A stretch of 64,000 bases of DNA from Labilibaculum antarcticum (GCF_002356295.1 NZ_AP018042.1:372001-436000); one strand, 5' to 3'. Positions 44,898-54,381 are shown, counted from the stretch's first letter. Program-made: numbers and translations. Notes: generated by a model not told the origin, from the letters alone.

Positions 44898-46046
44898 ATG
44901 AATAAAATGATACGCTACACAATTATTGCTCTACTATTTATTTCAGCGGCTTGCAGTACTGGAAAAAAAGCCTTGCAAAATGGAGATTACTATTCTGCAG
45001 TTATTAAATCGGTAGATCGGTTACGATCAAATCCCGATAAGGCAAAGGCACAAGTAACTTTAAAGAAAAGTTATCCATTGGCAGTGAACTGGTATCAGCA
45101 AGAGATTAGTACCCTTTTATCTTCGGGTGATCCATTTAAGTATTCGAAAACAGTTGGGCATTACCAAACCTTGAATCGTATGACTGACGAAATAAGAAGA
45201 TGTCCTGGTGCTTTGCAAGTTATTCCTTATCCAAAACAATATCAGACTGAAGAGGATATGGCCAAGCAAAATGCAGCTCCGGAATGTTATGCTGCCGGAA
45301 TGCTAGAGCTGGCGAAAGGCACTCGACAAAATGCAGTAACTGCCTTCTCACACTTCGAAAAAGCCAATAGTTTTGTTCCTAACTATAAAGATGTTAACGA
45401 CAAATTGGCTGAAGCTGAGGATATGGCGACTTTGAAAGTAATTATCGATCATGTTCCTGTTAACTCGACTAAATATCAGCTGAGTGCTGAATTTTTTCAA
45501 GATCAGGTAACGCAATATATCTTTCACAATATCAAACGAAGATTTGTACGATTCTACACTCCTCAACAAGCTGAATTGGAGAAATTAGAATATCCTGATC
45601 AAATTATCGGGATGCGTTTTGAAGATTTTGTGGTGGGCCAAACTCACGATACAGATATCGAAAAGCAAGTAGTAAGTGCCGATAGTGTTGAAGTTGGCTC
45701 GACCAAACTAAAAAATGGCGAAACAATTAAAGTTTACAATATCGTGAAAGCAAAATTACATATTCACAAGCGCGAAGTGATTTCGAAAGGAATTCTTTCT
45801 CTACACATTATTGAATTCGACAATAAAAAAGAATTGAATAACAAACAGTTTGGTGGTCAATTTAACTGGTTTCACCAATGGGGAAATTACAATGGTGACG
45901 AAAGAGCTTTAACAAAGGAAGAATTGGAAATTTGCAATAGTGAGCCAATCCTACCTCCTGCTCACCAGAATTTATTTGTAGAATTTACAAAACCAATTTT
46001 CACTGATCTTACTTCAGAACTGCGACGGTTCTATAACAAATACTAA
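44898..46046 (+). CDS. Predicted lipoprotein with TPR-like repeats
   Basis: 382 aa from ATG 44898. Signal peptide and lipobox FISAACS (Cys near residue 20). KKALQNGDYYSAVIKSVDRLRSNPDKAKAQ and NAVTAFSHFEKANSFVPNYKDVNDKLAEAEDMA look like TPR helices. The C-terminal half is a mixed alpha/beta domain of unknown type (VNIVKAKLHIHKREVISKG-like, GQFNWFHQWGNYNGDERAL). Similar lipoproteins are widespread in Bacteroidota without known function; an outer-membrane or periplasmic scaffold role is inference. Single gene with terminator. Confidence 0.7.
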   Translation: MNKMIRYTIIALLFISAACSTGKKALQNGDYYSAVIKSVDRLRSNPDKAKAQVTLKKSYPLAVNWYQQEISTLLSSGDPFKYSKTVGHYQTLNRMTDEIRRCPGALQVIPYPKQYQTEEDMAKQNAAPECYAAGMLELAKGTRQNAVTAFSHFEKANSFVPNYKDVNDKLAEAEDMATLKVIIDHVPVNSTKYQLSAEFFQDQVTQYIFHNIKRRFVRFYTPQQAELEKLEYPDQIIGMRFEDFVVGQTHDTDIEKQVVSADSVEVGSTKLKNGETIKVYNIVKAKLHIHKREVISKGILSLHIIEFDNKKELNNKQFGGQFNWFHQWGNYNGDERALTKEELEICNSEPILPPAHQNLFVEFTKPIFTDLTSELRRFYNKY

Positions 46047-46071
46047 AATATTCAAACAAAGTTTACAAGCT

Positions 46072-46097
46072 AAAGGCTGTCCATTAGGATGGCCTTT
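46072..46097 (+). terminator. Terminator after the TPR lipoprotein
   Basis: AAAGGC-TGTCC pairs with GGAT-GGCCTTT around the loop ATTA, followed by CTCACTC. It also lies next to the end of sigZ on the other strand. Confidence 0.65.
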
Positions 46098-46104
46098 CTC
46101 ACTC

Positions 46105-46668
46105 TTAACAATTTGCATTGCTGTCCTTACAGTTATCACAACTGGGTGATTTCTTCTCATAATCGATCAATCTTCCTTTTGAATCGTGCTCGAAACTGCA
46201 ACAAGTACTAAGTGCTTCTTTTAGCAAGGAACGACCACGCTGAACCCGCGATTTGGCTGCAGAATAAGAGATGTGTAATTTATCGGCCAGCTTCTTCTGA
46301 CTTAAACCGTTAAGCTCTGTCATTAAAAGTGCATCCCGATAATCTTCAGGTAAAGATTTAATCATAGGAACAATGCAAGACTGAATATCCTGCAAAGCAA
46401 TAGGTTCATCTTCATCTTCCAAATCGTTTAATTCATCCAGACTTCCATCAAGTGGATTTGCTTTTCGATAGTAATCGATAATGGTATTGCGGGTAATTTG
46501 GAACAACCAGGCTTTTATCTTCTTATTGTCCTGCAAACTATCAATTCTTGTGTGAATTTTAATGAATACTTCCTGTAAAATATCATCGGCCATCGAAGAA
46601 TCCGATACTCTCTGTTGAATAAAAGAAAGCAACTGCTTGTGATATGTTTGCCAGATATGTTCTACCAT
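46105..46668 (-). CDS. sigZ: ECF-type sigma factor SigZ with Cys-rich tail
   Basis: 187 aa. Region 2 is clear (QQRVSDSSMADDILQEVFIKIHTRIDSL, AWLFQITRNTIIDYYRK) and region 4 too (LPEDYRDALLMTELNGLSQKKLADKLHISYSAAKSRVQRGR). The C-terminal 35 residues hold five Cys (STCCSFEHD, PSCDNCKDSNANC), as in SigZ proteins, and may bind metal or sense redox state. No anti-sigma gene is adjacent. The only neighbour on the strand is a 12-Cys small protein upstream, 208 bases away. A GCTTTCAG/CTGAAAGC repeat lies in that gap. Confidence 0.88.
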   Translation of the reverse strand: MVEHIWQTYHKQLLSFIQQRVSDSSMADDILQEVFIKIHTRIDSLQDNKKIKAWLFQITRNTIIDYYRKANPLDGSLDELNDLEDEDEPIALQDIQSCIVPMIKSLPEDYRDALLMTELNGLSQKKLADKLHISYSAAKSRVQRGRSLLKEALSTCCSFEHDSKGRLIDYEKKSPSCDNCKDSNANC

Positions 46669-46876
46669 TCTTGAGAAATTTATTTTGGTAGACGCAAAAA
46701 TACAAAAAAGAAACAGTAATCTGTATCGATTCTAAATAATATAAGGATAGCTACTACCAGCTTTCAGGGTTTATAGGGCGAACCACTTAAAATCCGCCAA
46801 AATCTGAAAGCCAATAACAGCCTGAAAATTAATTAACATTATCACATTTCGTAATTAAACTTTAGTCTGATCTGCT

Positions 46877-47134
46877 TTAATTACATCCGCAATTTCCTCC
46901 GCAAGCACATCCGCTTCCTGCGTATTTAATGTCTTTAAATTGATCAGAAATAGATTCTTCTTTTTTATCCTCCGGCGCACACTGACAAGGGCCAAGTCCC
47001 TGACATGCACAATCCTTAAGAGGCTTTTCCTCCTGTGCATTTACTACCTGACTTACCAATATCGCATTCACCGATTGATCGTTGCAACACACTCCCGTAT
47101 GATACAACTGAGATCCACAACATTCATTATTCAT
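46877..47134 (-). CDS. Small 12-cysteine protein, metallothionein-like tail
   Basis: 85 aa with 12 Cys: NECCGS, GVCCND, DCACQGLGPCQC and the last residues CACGGNCGCN. A hydrophobic stretch of about 12 residues (VNAILVSQVVNA) lies between the first and second pairs; it might be a weak membrane or export segment but is short. The tail resembles metallothionein-type metal binding. I do not recognise a family. It is upstream of sigZ on the same strand, and both are Cys-rich, which hints at a shared metal or thiol stress role. Confidence 0.7.
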   Translation of the reverse strand: MNNECCGSQLYHTGVCCNDQSVNAILVSQVVNAQEEKPLKDCACQGLGPCQCAPEDKKEESISDQFKDIKYAGSGCACGGNCGCN

Positions 47135-47217
47135 ATGCTTCTTGTTTTTTTTGATTTCACTTCAATTTTCTAGTCTTATTTGGGTAGACGTAGTGTTTGA
47201 GAAAAAGACGCAAAAAA

Positions 47218-47247
47218 AAGAGGTAGAAAAATAATTTTCTGCCTCTT
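47218..47247 (-). terminator. Terminator of the RDD gene
   Basis: AAGAGGTAGAAAA (47218-47230) pairs with TTTTCTGCCTCTT (47235-47247), with eight A on the left giving T on the minus strand. Confidence 0.85.
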
Positions 47248-47264
47248 GCTATATTTTTAACCAC

Positions 47265-47981
47265 TTATTTGTCGCGATGAATCAAATTGTAGTCAATTAG
47301 TAATGTTTTAAAAAACTGTAAGGGCTGCATCTCAGTCTTAATTTCGAGCTTTTCCATTACATTCTTTCGTGCACGTAATCCAAATTGCAATTTTTCAACC
47401 GGATCCTCCAAACTCTCGATCTGGGCAATCACCTTTTTGAACAGAGGAAGATCTCGTTCATTAATATTTTTTGATTCAGGAAAAACAAGCTCATAATTTT
47501 CCGGGATATCGACTAAAATAGTATTTTGAATTGATACTTTCCGTTTTGTTTTAATTACTGTTGTTTTTGCAAGAATGTCGCCTAATCGTTGTCCTTTTTC
47601 GCCGATTACAATGCAAAGAATTCCACAAATGCCATAAGTCAATGAAATATCAATCAACCTAAACATCCATCGAATCAAATAATTCGAAAAAGTTGGCGCA
47701 GATCCATCCACCATACTCACTTTAATTTTCATGATCTTTTTACCCGGTGTTTGCCCATTCATAAAAACTTCAAACAGCAAGGTGTAAAATAACAAAGGAA
47801 TCATGAACAACAACCCCCAAACCTTACTTTCCCCTAGTATACCCGCGAATAGCATTATAATTATAGACATGACAAATAAGAACAAGAAATCGAGTAAACT
47901 TGCTGAAATTCTTTCGCCTACACTAGCCAATTGAAAATTAATTCGAACATTTTGAGTTGTTTCTATTCCTACATCTGCCAT
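47265..47981 (-). CDS. RDD family membrane protein
   Basis: 238 aa with an RDD domain in the first 140 residues: three membrane helices (about 27-48, 53-70, 105-130), ASVGERISASLLDFLFLFVMS at the start, NGQTPGKKIMKIKV between helices. The C-terminal 100 residues are soluble and charged. It is divergent from SpoIIM across 202 bases, as in the common Bacteroidota order RDD / SpoIIM / membrane protein / DUF4129 / DUF4350 / MoxR / DUF58. Confidence 0.88.
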   Translation of the reverse strand: MADVGIETTQNVRINFQLASVGERISASLLDFLFLFVMSIIIMLFAGILGESKVWGLLFMIPLLFYTLLFEVFMNGQTPGKKIMKIKVSMVDGSAPTFSNYLIRWMFRLIDISLTYGICGILCIVIGEKGQRLGDILAKTTVIKTKRKVSIQNTILVDIPENYELVFPESKNINERDLPLFKKVIAQIESLEDPVEKLQFGLRARKNVMEKLEIKTEMQPLQFFKTLLIDYNLIHRDK

Positions 47982-48135
47982 TGCAATCTATATTTTTTGT
48001 GCAAACGAATATACCTATCATAAGAAAGCAAAAGAAATTTTTAAATAAATATTTTCAACATTTAAAATCATTCGACTGACTTATTGCTAGTTAGTAAACA
48101 ATTTTACAATTTAACCTTAATCCTTTATTTGTATT

Positions 48136-48164
48136 TTTGTTTAATTACAATAACTTTAGCTTTG
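48136..48164 (+). promoter_or_regulatory. Promoter of the SpoIIM-to-DUF58 operon
   Basis: TTTG (48136-48139), 17-base spacer, TAGCTTTG (48157-48164), 19 bases before the first gene. Confidence 0.6.
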
Positions 48165-48183
48165 TTTTATAGAAACCCCCTAA

Positions 48184-49146
48184 ATGAAAGAAGTAGTTTT
48201 TCTGGATCGTAACAGCAAAAAATGGAAAGAATTTGAAAACATTCTCACTAATGAATCACATAGTGATCCGGATGCCATCGCTGATTTATACATTCAATTA
48301 ACGGATGATCTATCCTACGCTCAAACCTTTTATCCTAACTCTTCAACAACTGATTACCTAAATCAACTAAGTGTAAGTGTTCATCAGGAAATCTATAAAA
48401 ATCAGAAAGCTGAAAAGGGAAAATTCAAACAATTTTGGACTACCGAATTGCCTTTAATCCTTTTCCAGACACGAAAACAATTACTCTATTCTTTACTGAT
48501 ATTTCTTGTCTCAACAATTTTAGGTGCTGTATCTGCAAGTAACGAACAGTCTTTTGTGCGTGCTATTCTTGGTGATAACTACGTGAATATGACCATCGAT
48601 AACATTAAAAAAGGAGACCCAATGGCCGTTTATAAACAGGAAGGACAGACAGCAATGTTTCTTGGAATTACCATTAACAACATTAAAGTATCATTTATGG
48701 CTTTTGTTTTTGGAATACTTACCGCTTTTGGTACGGGTTACGTTCTATTTAACAATGGGGTTATGCTGGGAGGTTTCACCTATTTCTTTGTTGAAAATGG
48801 ATTGTTTTGGGAAAGCACCCGAGTCATCTGGATTCATGGAACACTTGAAATATCAGCAATTATAATATCGGGAGCAGCAGGAATTGTTTTGGGAAACAGT
48901 ATGATCTTCCCAGGTACTCTGCCTCGAAAAACATCCATGCAAATAGGAGTTCGTAAAGGCATCAAAATTATTATAGGAATAATTCCAATGTTTATAGTTG
49001 CCGGCTTTTTAGAAGGCTATGTAACCCGCCTTACCGAAATGCCTATGTGGCTTAGCTGGGTCATTATTATTTGTTCCCTCCTATTCGTTATTTGGTATTT
49101 TATTATTAACCCCAAACTCGTTTATCAAAAAATAAGTAATTCCTAA
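48184..49146 (+). CDS. Stage II sporulation protein M family membrane protein
   Basis: 320 aa. A soluble N-terminal part of 100 residues precedes five or six helices: LLYSLLIFLVSTILGAVSA, ITINNIKVSFMAFVFGILTAFGTGYVLFNNGVMLGG, TLEISAIIISGAAGIVLG, IKIIIGIIPMFIVAGFLEG, MWLSWVIIICSLLFVIWYF. The pattern NNIKVSFMAFVFG and H-G-x-E-I in WIHGTLEISA are typical of SpoIIM. No sporulation is implied; the family is common in nonsporulating Bacteroidota and is always in this gene order. First gene of the operon. Confidence 0.9.
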   Translation: MKEVVFLDRNSKKWKEFENILTNESHSDPDAIADLYIQLTDDLSYAQTFYPNSSTTDYLNQLSVSVHQEIYKNQKAEKGKFKQFWTTELPLILFQTRKQLLYSLLIFLVSTILGAVSASNEQSFVRAILGDNYVNMTIDNIKKGDPMAVYKQEGQTAMFLGITINNIKVSFMAFVFGILTAFGTGYVLFNNGVMLGGFTYFFVENGLFWESTRVIWIHGTLEISAIIISGAAGIVLGNSMIFPGTLPRKTSMQIGVRKGIKIIIGIIPMFIVAGFLEGYVTRLTEMPMWLSWVIIICSLLFVIWYFIINPKLVYQKISNS

Positions 49147-49171
49147 AAACCCAATCTAATTTTTTAAAGAA

Positions 49172-50029
49172 ATGACAGACAGTAAATTACAACTCGAAAA
49201 GAACCGTGATTTCGGAGAACTCTTTAACGACACATTCCTTTTTATTAAGTACAATTTCAAAAATTTACTAATGGGAATGATCTATTTTGTTATTCCTTTT
49301 GCATTATTACAAGGAATAGCACTCGGAGTGTATCAATATCAATCATTATCATCTATTACTGAGCAATCATCAAATCCATTTGCAGCAATGGAAGGAGCAA
49401 TGAGTTCAATGTTAATCACCTATCTGTTTACCATGATTACCTATACATTTGCAATGGCATTTGTATTCCAATATATCAAACTATACAAAACATCGGAAAA
49501 TAATGAAGTTGAACTAAAACAAGTTTGGAAATTGATGCTTGGGGTTGCTCCAAAAATTTTCCTATCAATATTTGTTATTGGACTTCTATCAGGCCTTGGC
49601 TTTGTTTTCTTAATTATTCCAGGTATTTATTTAATGATTTGTTTTAGTCTGGTTATCCCAATTATTATATTCCAAGGCGATTCGCTTGGCGAAGCTATGA
49701 GTTCTTGTTTTTCACTAATTAAAAATAACTGGTGGCTAACATTTGGTTTTCTACTAATACTAGGCGTGATAGCTACAGCATTGCAATTTGTTTTCCAATT
49801 ACCTGCCGTTATTTATCAAGCAATTGCAGGTTTTCAGATGGTGCAAAATGGAGTTACATCAACGAGTCAAAGTTTAAGTATTCTATTTTCTATTTTCCAA
49901 TCAATGGGAGCATGCTTAATGCAGATAATTCCATTTGTAGGAATTGGAATTCTTTACTTTAGTCTTGTAGAACAAAAACAAAATCCTGCATTATTAAAAG
50001 AGTTGGAAAACGTTGGGGCGAATGAGTAA
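49172..50029 (+). CDS. Polytopic membrane protein in MoxR/DUF58 operon
   Basis: 285 aa with five to six helices: LLMGMIYFVIPFALLQGIALG, MLITYLFTMITYTFAMAFVFQYI, IFLSIFVIGLLSGLGFVFLIIPGIYLMICFSLVIPIII, WWLTFGFLLILGVIATALQFVF, IIPFVGIGILYFSLVE. VFLIIPGIYLMICFSLVIPIII followed by FQGDSLGEAMSSC resembles the glycerophosphodiesterase membrane-domain/DUF975 type of protein. Function unknown. Its last eight bases overlap the next start, so translation is coupled. Confidence 0.75.
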   Translation: MTDSKLQLEKNRDFGELFNDTFLFIKYNFKNLLMGMIYFVIPFALLQGIALGVYQYQSLSSITEQSSNPFAAMEGAMSSMLITYLFTMITYTFAMAFVFQYIKLYKTSENNEVELKQVWKLMLGVAPKIFLSIFVIGLLSGLGFVFLIIPGIYLMICFSLVIPIIIFQGDSLGEAMSSCFSLIKNNWWLTFGFLLILGVIATALQFVFQLPAVIYQAIAGFQMVQNGVTSTSQSLSILFSIFQSMGACLMQIIPFVGIGILYFSLVEQKQNPALLKELENVGANE

Positions 50030-50768
50030 AAAAATACTAGCAATACTATTTATCGGCTGGCTCCACTTCTTTATTGGAACCAGCCCTATTTTAGCACAGG
50101 AAACTTTCAATTCAGATAGCCTTGTGATGGATACTGGGCAAGTTCAACTATGGGAAAAATCTGTTCCTGAAGAACGAATTGAAAATTACCGCAAACAAAG
50201 CGATTTTAATTACAATTTAACTGAAGTAAAACAGGAAACTGTTTGGGGACGTTTTGTTCAATGGATTAAAAATTGGTTTACTATCATGATTAAAGGGCTT
50301 GGAGTTATCTGGTATTTAAGATACATTATTCTTGCCGCTCTGGTTCTATTGCTAATCACCCTAATTTATCGCAGTAAATTTACAGGTTTATTTCATCCCA
50401 ATCAGGAAGTTACAGCCATGGAATTTAGCGATACAGCAAATCCAACAAAGGTAAATTGGGAACAAAAAATTAAAGAAGCACATCTTCAAAAAGAATACCG
50501 CTTAGCAGTACGCTATCATTATCTATCCCTTTTAAAAGGCTTAAGCCAGCATAAAATTATTGCCTGGAAATCGGAAAAAACCAATTACGATTACATCAAA
50601 GAAATAAAACATGATAAAATAAAAACAGATTTCATTGAATTAAGCGAATTGTACGAGGCCGTTTGGTATGGAGATTTCCCCATTGCTAAACATGATTATC
50701 ATCAAATTGATGATGAATTTGCACGTTTGAACATTCTAGTATCACAAACCAAAGAATTCGCCTCATGA
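50022..50768 (+). CDS. DUF4129 domain protein
   Basis: 248 aa from ATG 50022. Signal peptide (cut near SPILAQ), an extracytoplasmic segment, a transmembrane helix (about 100-120, RYIILAALVLLLITLIY), and a cytoplasmic DUF4129 domain of 100 residues (AHLQKEYRLAVRYHYLSLLKGLSQHKIIAW, LSELYEAVWYGDFPI). In these clusters DUF4129 proteins act with MoxR/DUF58 and transglutaminase-like partners. It overlaps the next gene by four bases. Confidence 0.85.
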   Translation: MSKKILAILFIGWLHFFIGTSPILAQETFNSDSLVMDTGQVQLWEKSVPEERIENYRKQSDFNYNLTEVKQETVWGRFVQWIKNWFTIMIKGLGVIWYLRYIILAALVLLLITLIYRSKFTGLFHPNQEVTAMEFSDTANPTKVNWEQKIKEAHLQKEYRLAVRYHYLSLLKGLSQHKIIAWKSEKTNYDYIKEIKHDKIKTDFIELSELYEAVWYGDFPIAKHDYHQIDDEFARLNILVSQTKEFAS

Positions 50769-51955
50769 AAATAAATATCCCTAAAAATGCGTTTCCCGTA
50801 ATTGGAATCTTGATTATCCTGATTCTAATGGAACTTTTTGCCCCTCAGCCAATCGACTGGACAAGAAGTTTTAATGAGGATGACAAACGCCCGTTTGGTT
50901 GTTTTCTCTTGCGTGAATTAATAGAAGAAGAATTCTTCCCTGAACAGGAATTTGAAATTAGTAGAGAGGCTATTTTCAACTATCCGATTCTTGACAGTCT
51001 CGCGCCAAACAAGAATTATATTTTTGTGACAGATGATTTTTCTCCACAGAAATGGGAAATTAAACGACTACTGAATTTGGTTAAAAATGGAAATCAGATA
51101 GTAATTGCAACATCTAATTTGGGTAAAGTTTTCTCGGACACCATACATGTGCAATTTAACAGCGATCTTGAATTTACAGATCTGGCCGTAAAAAATGCAA
51201 GGTCTCAGAATTTTGAAAACCCAAATTTAAAAGATAAAAACAACTCAAAATATTCAAAAGCATTTGATAATACATCAATTAATAAATTTCACAAGGACAG
51301 TCTGATCGTTTTGGGACGCGACAACCAAAAAAGAATTCAATTGGTAAAGATCCCCTATGGCAAAGGAAATTTTTTCATAAGCAGTCAGCCTTTAGCCTTC
51401 ACAAATTACAATGTGGTTCAAAACAAAAATGCAGATTATATTGCAGGCGTATTCAGCTACTTACCTGCCAATCCTATAGTTTGGGATGAATATTACAAAC
51501 CTCTTAGAGCTTTACGATCGACTAGTCCAATTGTATTTTTGCTCTCAAGTCCACCCTTAAAAATGGCGTACTATCTTCTTTTGACTTGTCTTATTCTTGT
51601 TCTTATTTTTCAAGGAAAACGCAAACAAAAAATGATTCCAATACTAAAACCGATTCCCAATACAACTCTGCAGTTCATTAGAACAATGGGTAGATTGTAT
51701 TACAATCGTAAAAACCACAAAGACATTGCCCTCAAAAAAATAAAATACCTAAAAGAATTCTGTAAGAGTCGTTACCACATCGATCTAAGCATCGATACTT
51801 TAAATGAAGTAAGTAAACGATCGGGAATTTCCTTAAAAACTCTTGAAATTCTATTTAAACTAATAAACAAAATATCAAATTCCAATAACATCTCGAAAGA
51901 AGAATTGGAAGACTTAAATTCTAAAGTTGATTACATTTATAAATCCGGCAAATAA
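50765..51955 (+). CDS. DUF4350 domain protein
   Basis: 396 aa. An N-terminal membrane helix (FPVIGILIILILMELFAP) precedes an extracytoplasmic DUF4350 domain (RPFGCFLLRELIEEEF, NYIFVTDDFSPQKWEIKRLLNLVKNGNQIVIATSN, GKGNFFISSQPLAFTNYN). A second helix is at about 267-285 (MAYYLLLTCLILVLIFQ). The cytoplasmic tail is helical and may contact the MoxR ATPase; this is inference. ATGA overlap with the DUF4129 gene. Confidence 0.85.
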   Translation: MKINIPKNAFPVIGILIILILMELFAPQPIDWTRSFNEDDKRPFGCFLLRELIEEEFFPEQEFEISREAIFNYPILDSLAPNKNYIFVTDDFSPQKWEIKRLLNLVKNGNQIVIATSNLGKVFSDTIHVQFNSDLEFTDLAVKNARSQNFENPNLKDKNNSKYSKAFDNTSINKFHKDSLIVLGRDNQKRIQLVKIPYGKGNFFISSQPLAFTNYNVVQNKNADYIAGVFSYLPANPIVWDEYYKPLRALRSTSPIVFLLSSPPLKMAYYLLLTCLILVLIFQGKRKQKMIPILKPIPNTTLQFIRTMGRLYYNRKNHKDIALKKIKYLKEFCKSRYHIDLSIDTLNEVSKRSGISLKTLEILFKLINKISNSNNISKEELEDLNSKVDYIYKSGK

Positions 51956-51967
51956 TATAAACGCAGA

Positions 51968-52948
51968 ATGGAAAATAAACCTCAATTTAAAAACCGTATC
52001 GATTTGGAAGAACTCAATCATTTGGTTGCACAAATTAAATACGAGATTAAAAAAGTAATTATTGGACAAGAGAAAAATATCGACCTATTGCTTGTTGGTT
52101 TATTTGCCCAAGGACACGTTTTAATTGAAGGTGTTCCAGGAATTGCTAAAACCCTTTCTGCAAAACTATTGGCAAAATCAATTTCTTCCGATTTTTCGAG
52201 AATTCAATTTACTCCGGATTTAATGCCTTCGGATGTTTTAGGAACCACAATTTTCAACCTAAGTACATCTAAATTTGAGTTTAACAAAGGTCCTATTTTC
52301 TCCAATATCATTTTGATAGATGAAATTAACCGTGCTCCGGCAAAAACCCAATCGGCTCTTTTTGAGGTAATGGAAGAGGCTCAAATCACTATTGATGGAA
52401 CAACTCATAAAATGGAGCAACCGTTCTGGGTGATTGCAACACAAAACCCTATTGAACAAGAAGGTACGTATCGTTTACCAGAGGCCCAACTGGATCGTTT
52501 TCTGATGAAAATAGAATTCACTTACCCTGATGAACTGGAAGAACTTGAAATTCTGGCAACCAAAAATGAACGAAAAGGTAAAAACGAAATTGCGGTAATT
52601 TCAGAAGTCCTGAATTCGGAACAAATCAACCAGTTGCGTCATCAGGTACAGGAAATACATATCGAAGAAAATCTTCAAAAATACATTGTTCAAATTGTTC
52701 AAAGTACAAGAAATCACCCTGGAATTATTTTAGGTGCTTCTCCCAGAGCATCGGTTGCAGTTATGATGGCCGCAAAAGCACTTTCCGCTATTAGAGGCAG
52801 AGATTTCGTTACTCCGGATGATATTAAAGAGGTTATTATTCCGGCATTGCATCACAGATTGATATTAACTCCTGAAAAGGAAATGGAAGGTGTTCTTCCG
52901 AAGCAAATAATTGCACAGATTATAGAAGGAATTGAAATTCCACGATAG
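51968..52948 (+). CDS. MoxR family AAA+ ATPase
   Basis: 326 aa. Walker A GVPGIAKT at about residues 55-62, Walker B IILIDEINRAPAKTQSALFEVMEE, sensor 1 WVIATQNP, sensor 2 in LGASPRASVAVMMAAKAL. MoxR ATPases act as chaperones for VWA or DUF58 proteins. It sits 12 bases after DUF4350 and 56 before DUF58. Confidence 0.93.
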   Translation: MENKPQFKNRIDLEELNHLVAQIKYEIKKVIIGQEKNIDLLLVGLFAQGHVLIEGVPGIAKTLSAKLLAKSISSDFSRIQFTPDLMPSDVLGTTIFNLSTSKFEFNKGPIFSNIILIDEINRAPAKTQSALFEVMEEAQITIDGTTHKMEQPFWVIATQNPIEQEGTYRLPEAQLDRFLMKIEFTYPDELEELEILATKNERKGKNEIAVISEVLNSEQINQLRHQVQEIHIEENLQKYIVQIVQSTRNHPGIILGASPRASVAVMMAAKALSAIRGRDFVTPDDIKEVIIPALHHRLILTPEKEMEGVLPKQIIAQIIEGIEIPR

Positions 52949-53004
52949 TAGCAACCAGTCAGTTCCATAAATTCATTGTTCACAACAAAAATGAACTACA
53001 ATTA

Positions 53005-54336
53005 ATGAAATTCATTAAATCGATATATCTAACACAAAATTTGTACTGGGGAATGGTTCTTTTGGCTTTAATTTCCATTCTCGGGCATTTTATCCCTCTG
53101 CTGTTTCCTGTCGCCCGACTTCTCTTACTTTTGTTTTTCGTATGCCTCGGACTGGATATTTTTATTCTATACCGAAGTAAAAAAGGCATTATCGCATCAC
53201 GAAAGTGCCCGGAGAAACTATCCAATGGAGATGACAATTCCATTTCAATATTTGTAGAAAACGAAAACCCTTTGGCTACAAGGATAGATATTATCGATGA
53301 ATTGCCTGCTCAGTTTCAAAAAAGAGATTTTCTTTATTCTTTTCAGCTAAAATCTGGAGAGAAAAAACAAATCGATTACGACGTAAGACCCACTGAAAGA
53401 GGCGAATATCATTTTGGACTTTTGAATGTATATGTCTCCTCTTTTTTGCGACTGATCCAAAGAAGATATAAAATAGAGGCCGAACAAATGCTTCCATGTT
53501 ATCCTTCTTTTATGCAGATGCGACAATACGAATTGCTGGCTTTTTCGAATCGACTAAATGATTATGGGGTAAAACGAATCAGACGAATTGGTCACCAGAT
53601 GGAATTTGACCAAATTCGGGAATATGTGAAAGGTGATGATTACAGAACCATTAACTGGAAAGCGACCGCTCGCAAATCACAAATAATGGTGAACCAGTAC
53701 CAGGATGAAAAATCGCAACCTGTGTACTGCCTTATTGATACGGGACGATCGATGAAAATGCCCTTTAATGGGTTAACTCTTCTTGATTATGCCATTAATA
53801 CCAGTTTGGTAATTTCGAACACTGCCGTAATTAAAAATGATAAAGCTGGTTTAATCTGTTTTGGGAAAGATATAAATGCGCATATTCCTGCTGATGGAAG
53901 AAGAACACAAATAAGAAAAATAATGGAGGTTCTGTACAATCAGAAAACCAATTATCCTGAGTCAAATTATGAATTACTGCACAGTTCAGCCCGGCGATTA
54001 CTTCGAAACAGAAGCTTACTAATTCTGTTCACAAATTTTGAGAGTCTTGATTCAATGAAGCGTCAGCTACCCTATTTGCAAGGCTTGGCAAAAGATCATT
54101 TGTTAATGGTTATCTTTTTTACAAATACAGAGATTCAGGAAATAACTCAACAATCAGCCAAAACCATTGAAGAGATTTACATTAAAACCATTGGCGAAAA
54201 GTTTATTTACGATAAAAAATTAATCGTAAAAGAATTGGAAAAATATGGAATTCATGCGATATTGAGTGACCCAAAAGATCTGACTATTAACACACTCAAC
54301 AAATATCTTGAATTTAAGTCCAGAGGATTGATCTAA
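53005..54336 (+). CDS. DUF58 domain protein
   Basis: 443 aa. Two N-terminal membrane helices (about 10-30 and 32-50) lead to an extracytoplasmic beta domain and then to the DUF58 core with the signature REYVKGDDYRTINWKATAR, near residue 205. A degenerate VWA fold follows (VYCLIDTGRSMKMPF in place of the full MIDAS DxSxS; Asp-Thr-Gly-Arg-Ser). As with other DUF58 proteins the metal site is therefore only partly kept. Last gene of the operon; gap of 45 bases to the cyclophilin. Confidence 0.9.
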   Translation: MKFIKSIYLTQNLYWGMVLLALISILGHFIPLLFPVARLLLLLFFVCLGLDIFILYRSKKGIIASRKCPEKLSNGDDNSISIFVENENPLATRIDIIDELPAQFQKRDFLYSFQLKSGEKKQIDYDVRPTERGEYHFGLLNVYVSSFLRLIQRRYKIEAEQMLPCYPSFMQMRQYELLAFSNRLNDYGVKRIRRIGHQMEFDQIREYVKGDDYRTINWKATARKSQIMVNQYQDEKSQPVYCLIDTGRSMKMPFNGLTLLDYAINTSLVISNTAVIKNDKAGLICFGKDINAHIPADGRRTQIRKIMEVLYNQKTNYPESNYELLHSSARRLLRNRSLLILFTNFESLDSMKRQLPYLQGLAKDHLLMVIFFTNTEIQEITQQSAKTIEEIYIKTIGEKFIYDKKLIVKELEKYGIHAILSDPKDLTINTLNKYLEFKSRGLI

Positions 54337-54381
54337 ATGGAAAAATGAATTGAGACAATGGATATGAGAAATACGCGAATC

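Noticed and set aside
48184-49146. Sporulation function from the SpoIIM name
   Set aside because: The family is common in nonsporulating Bacteroidota next to RDD and MoxR genes; no other sporulation gene is present.
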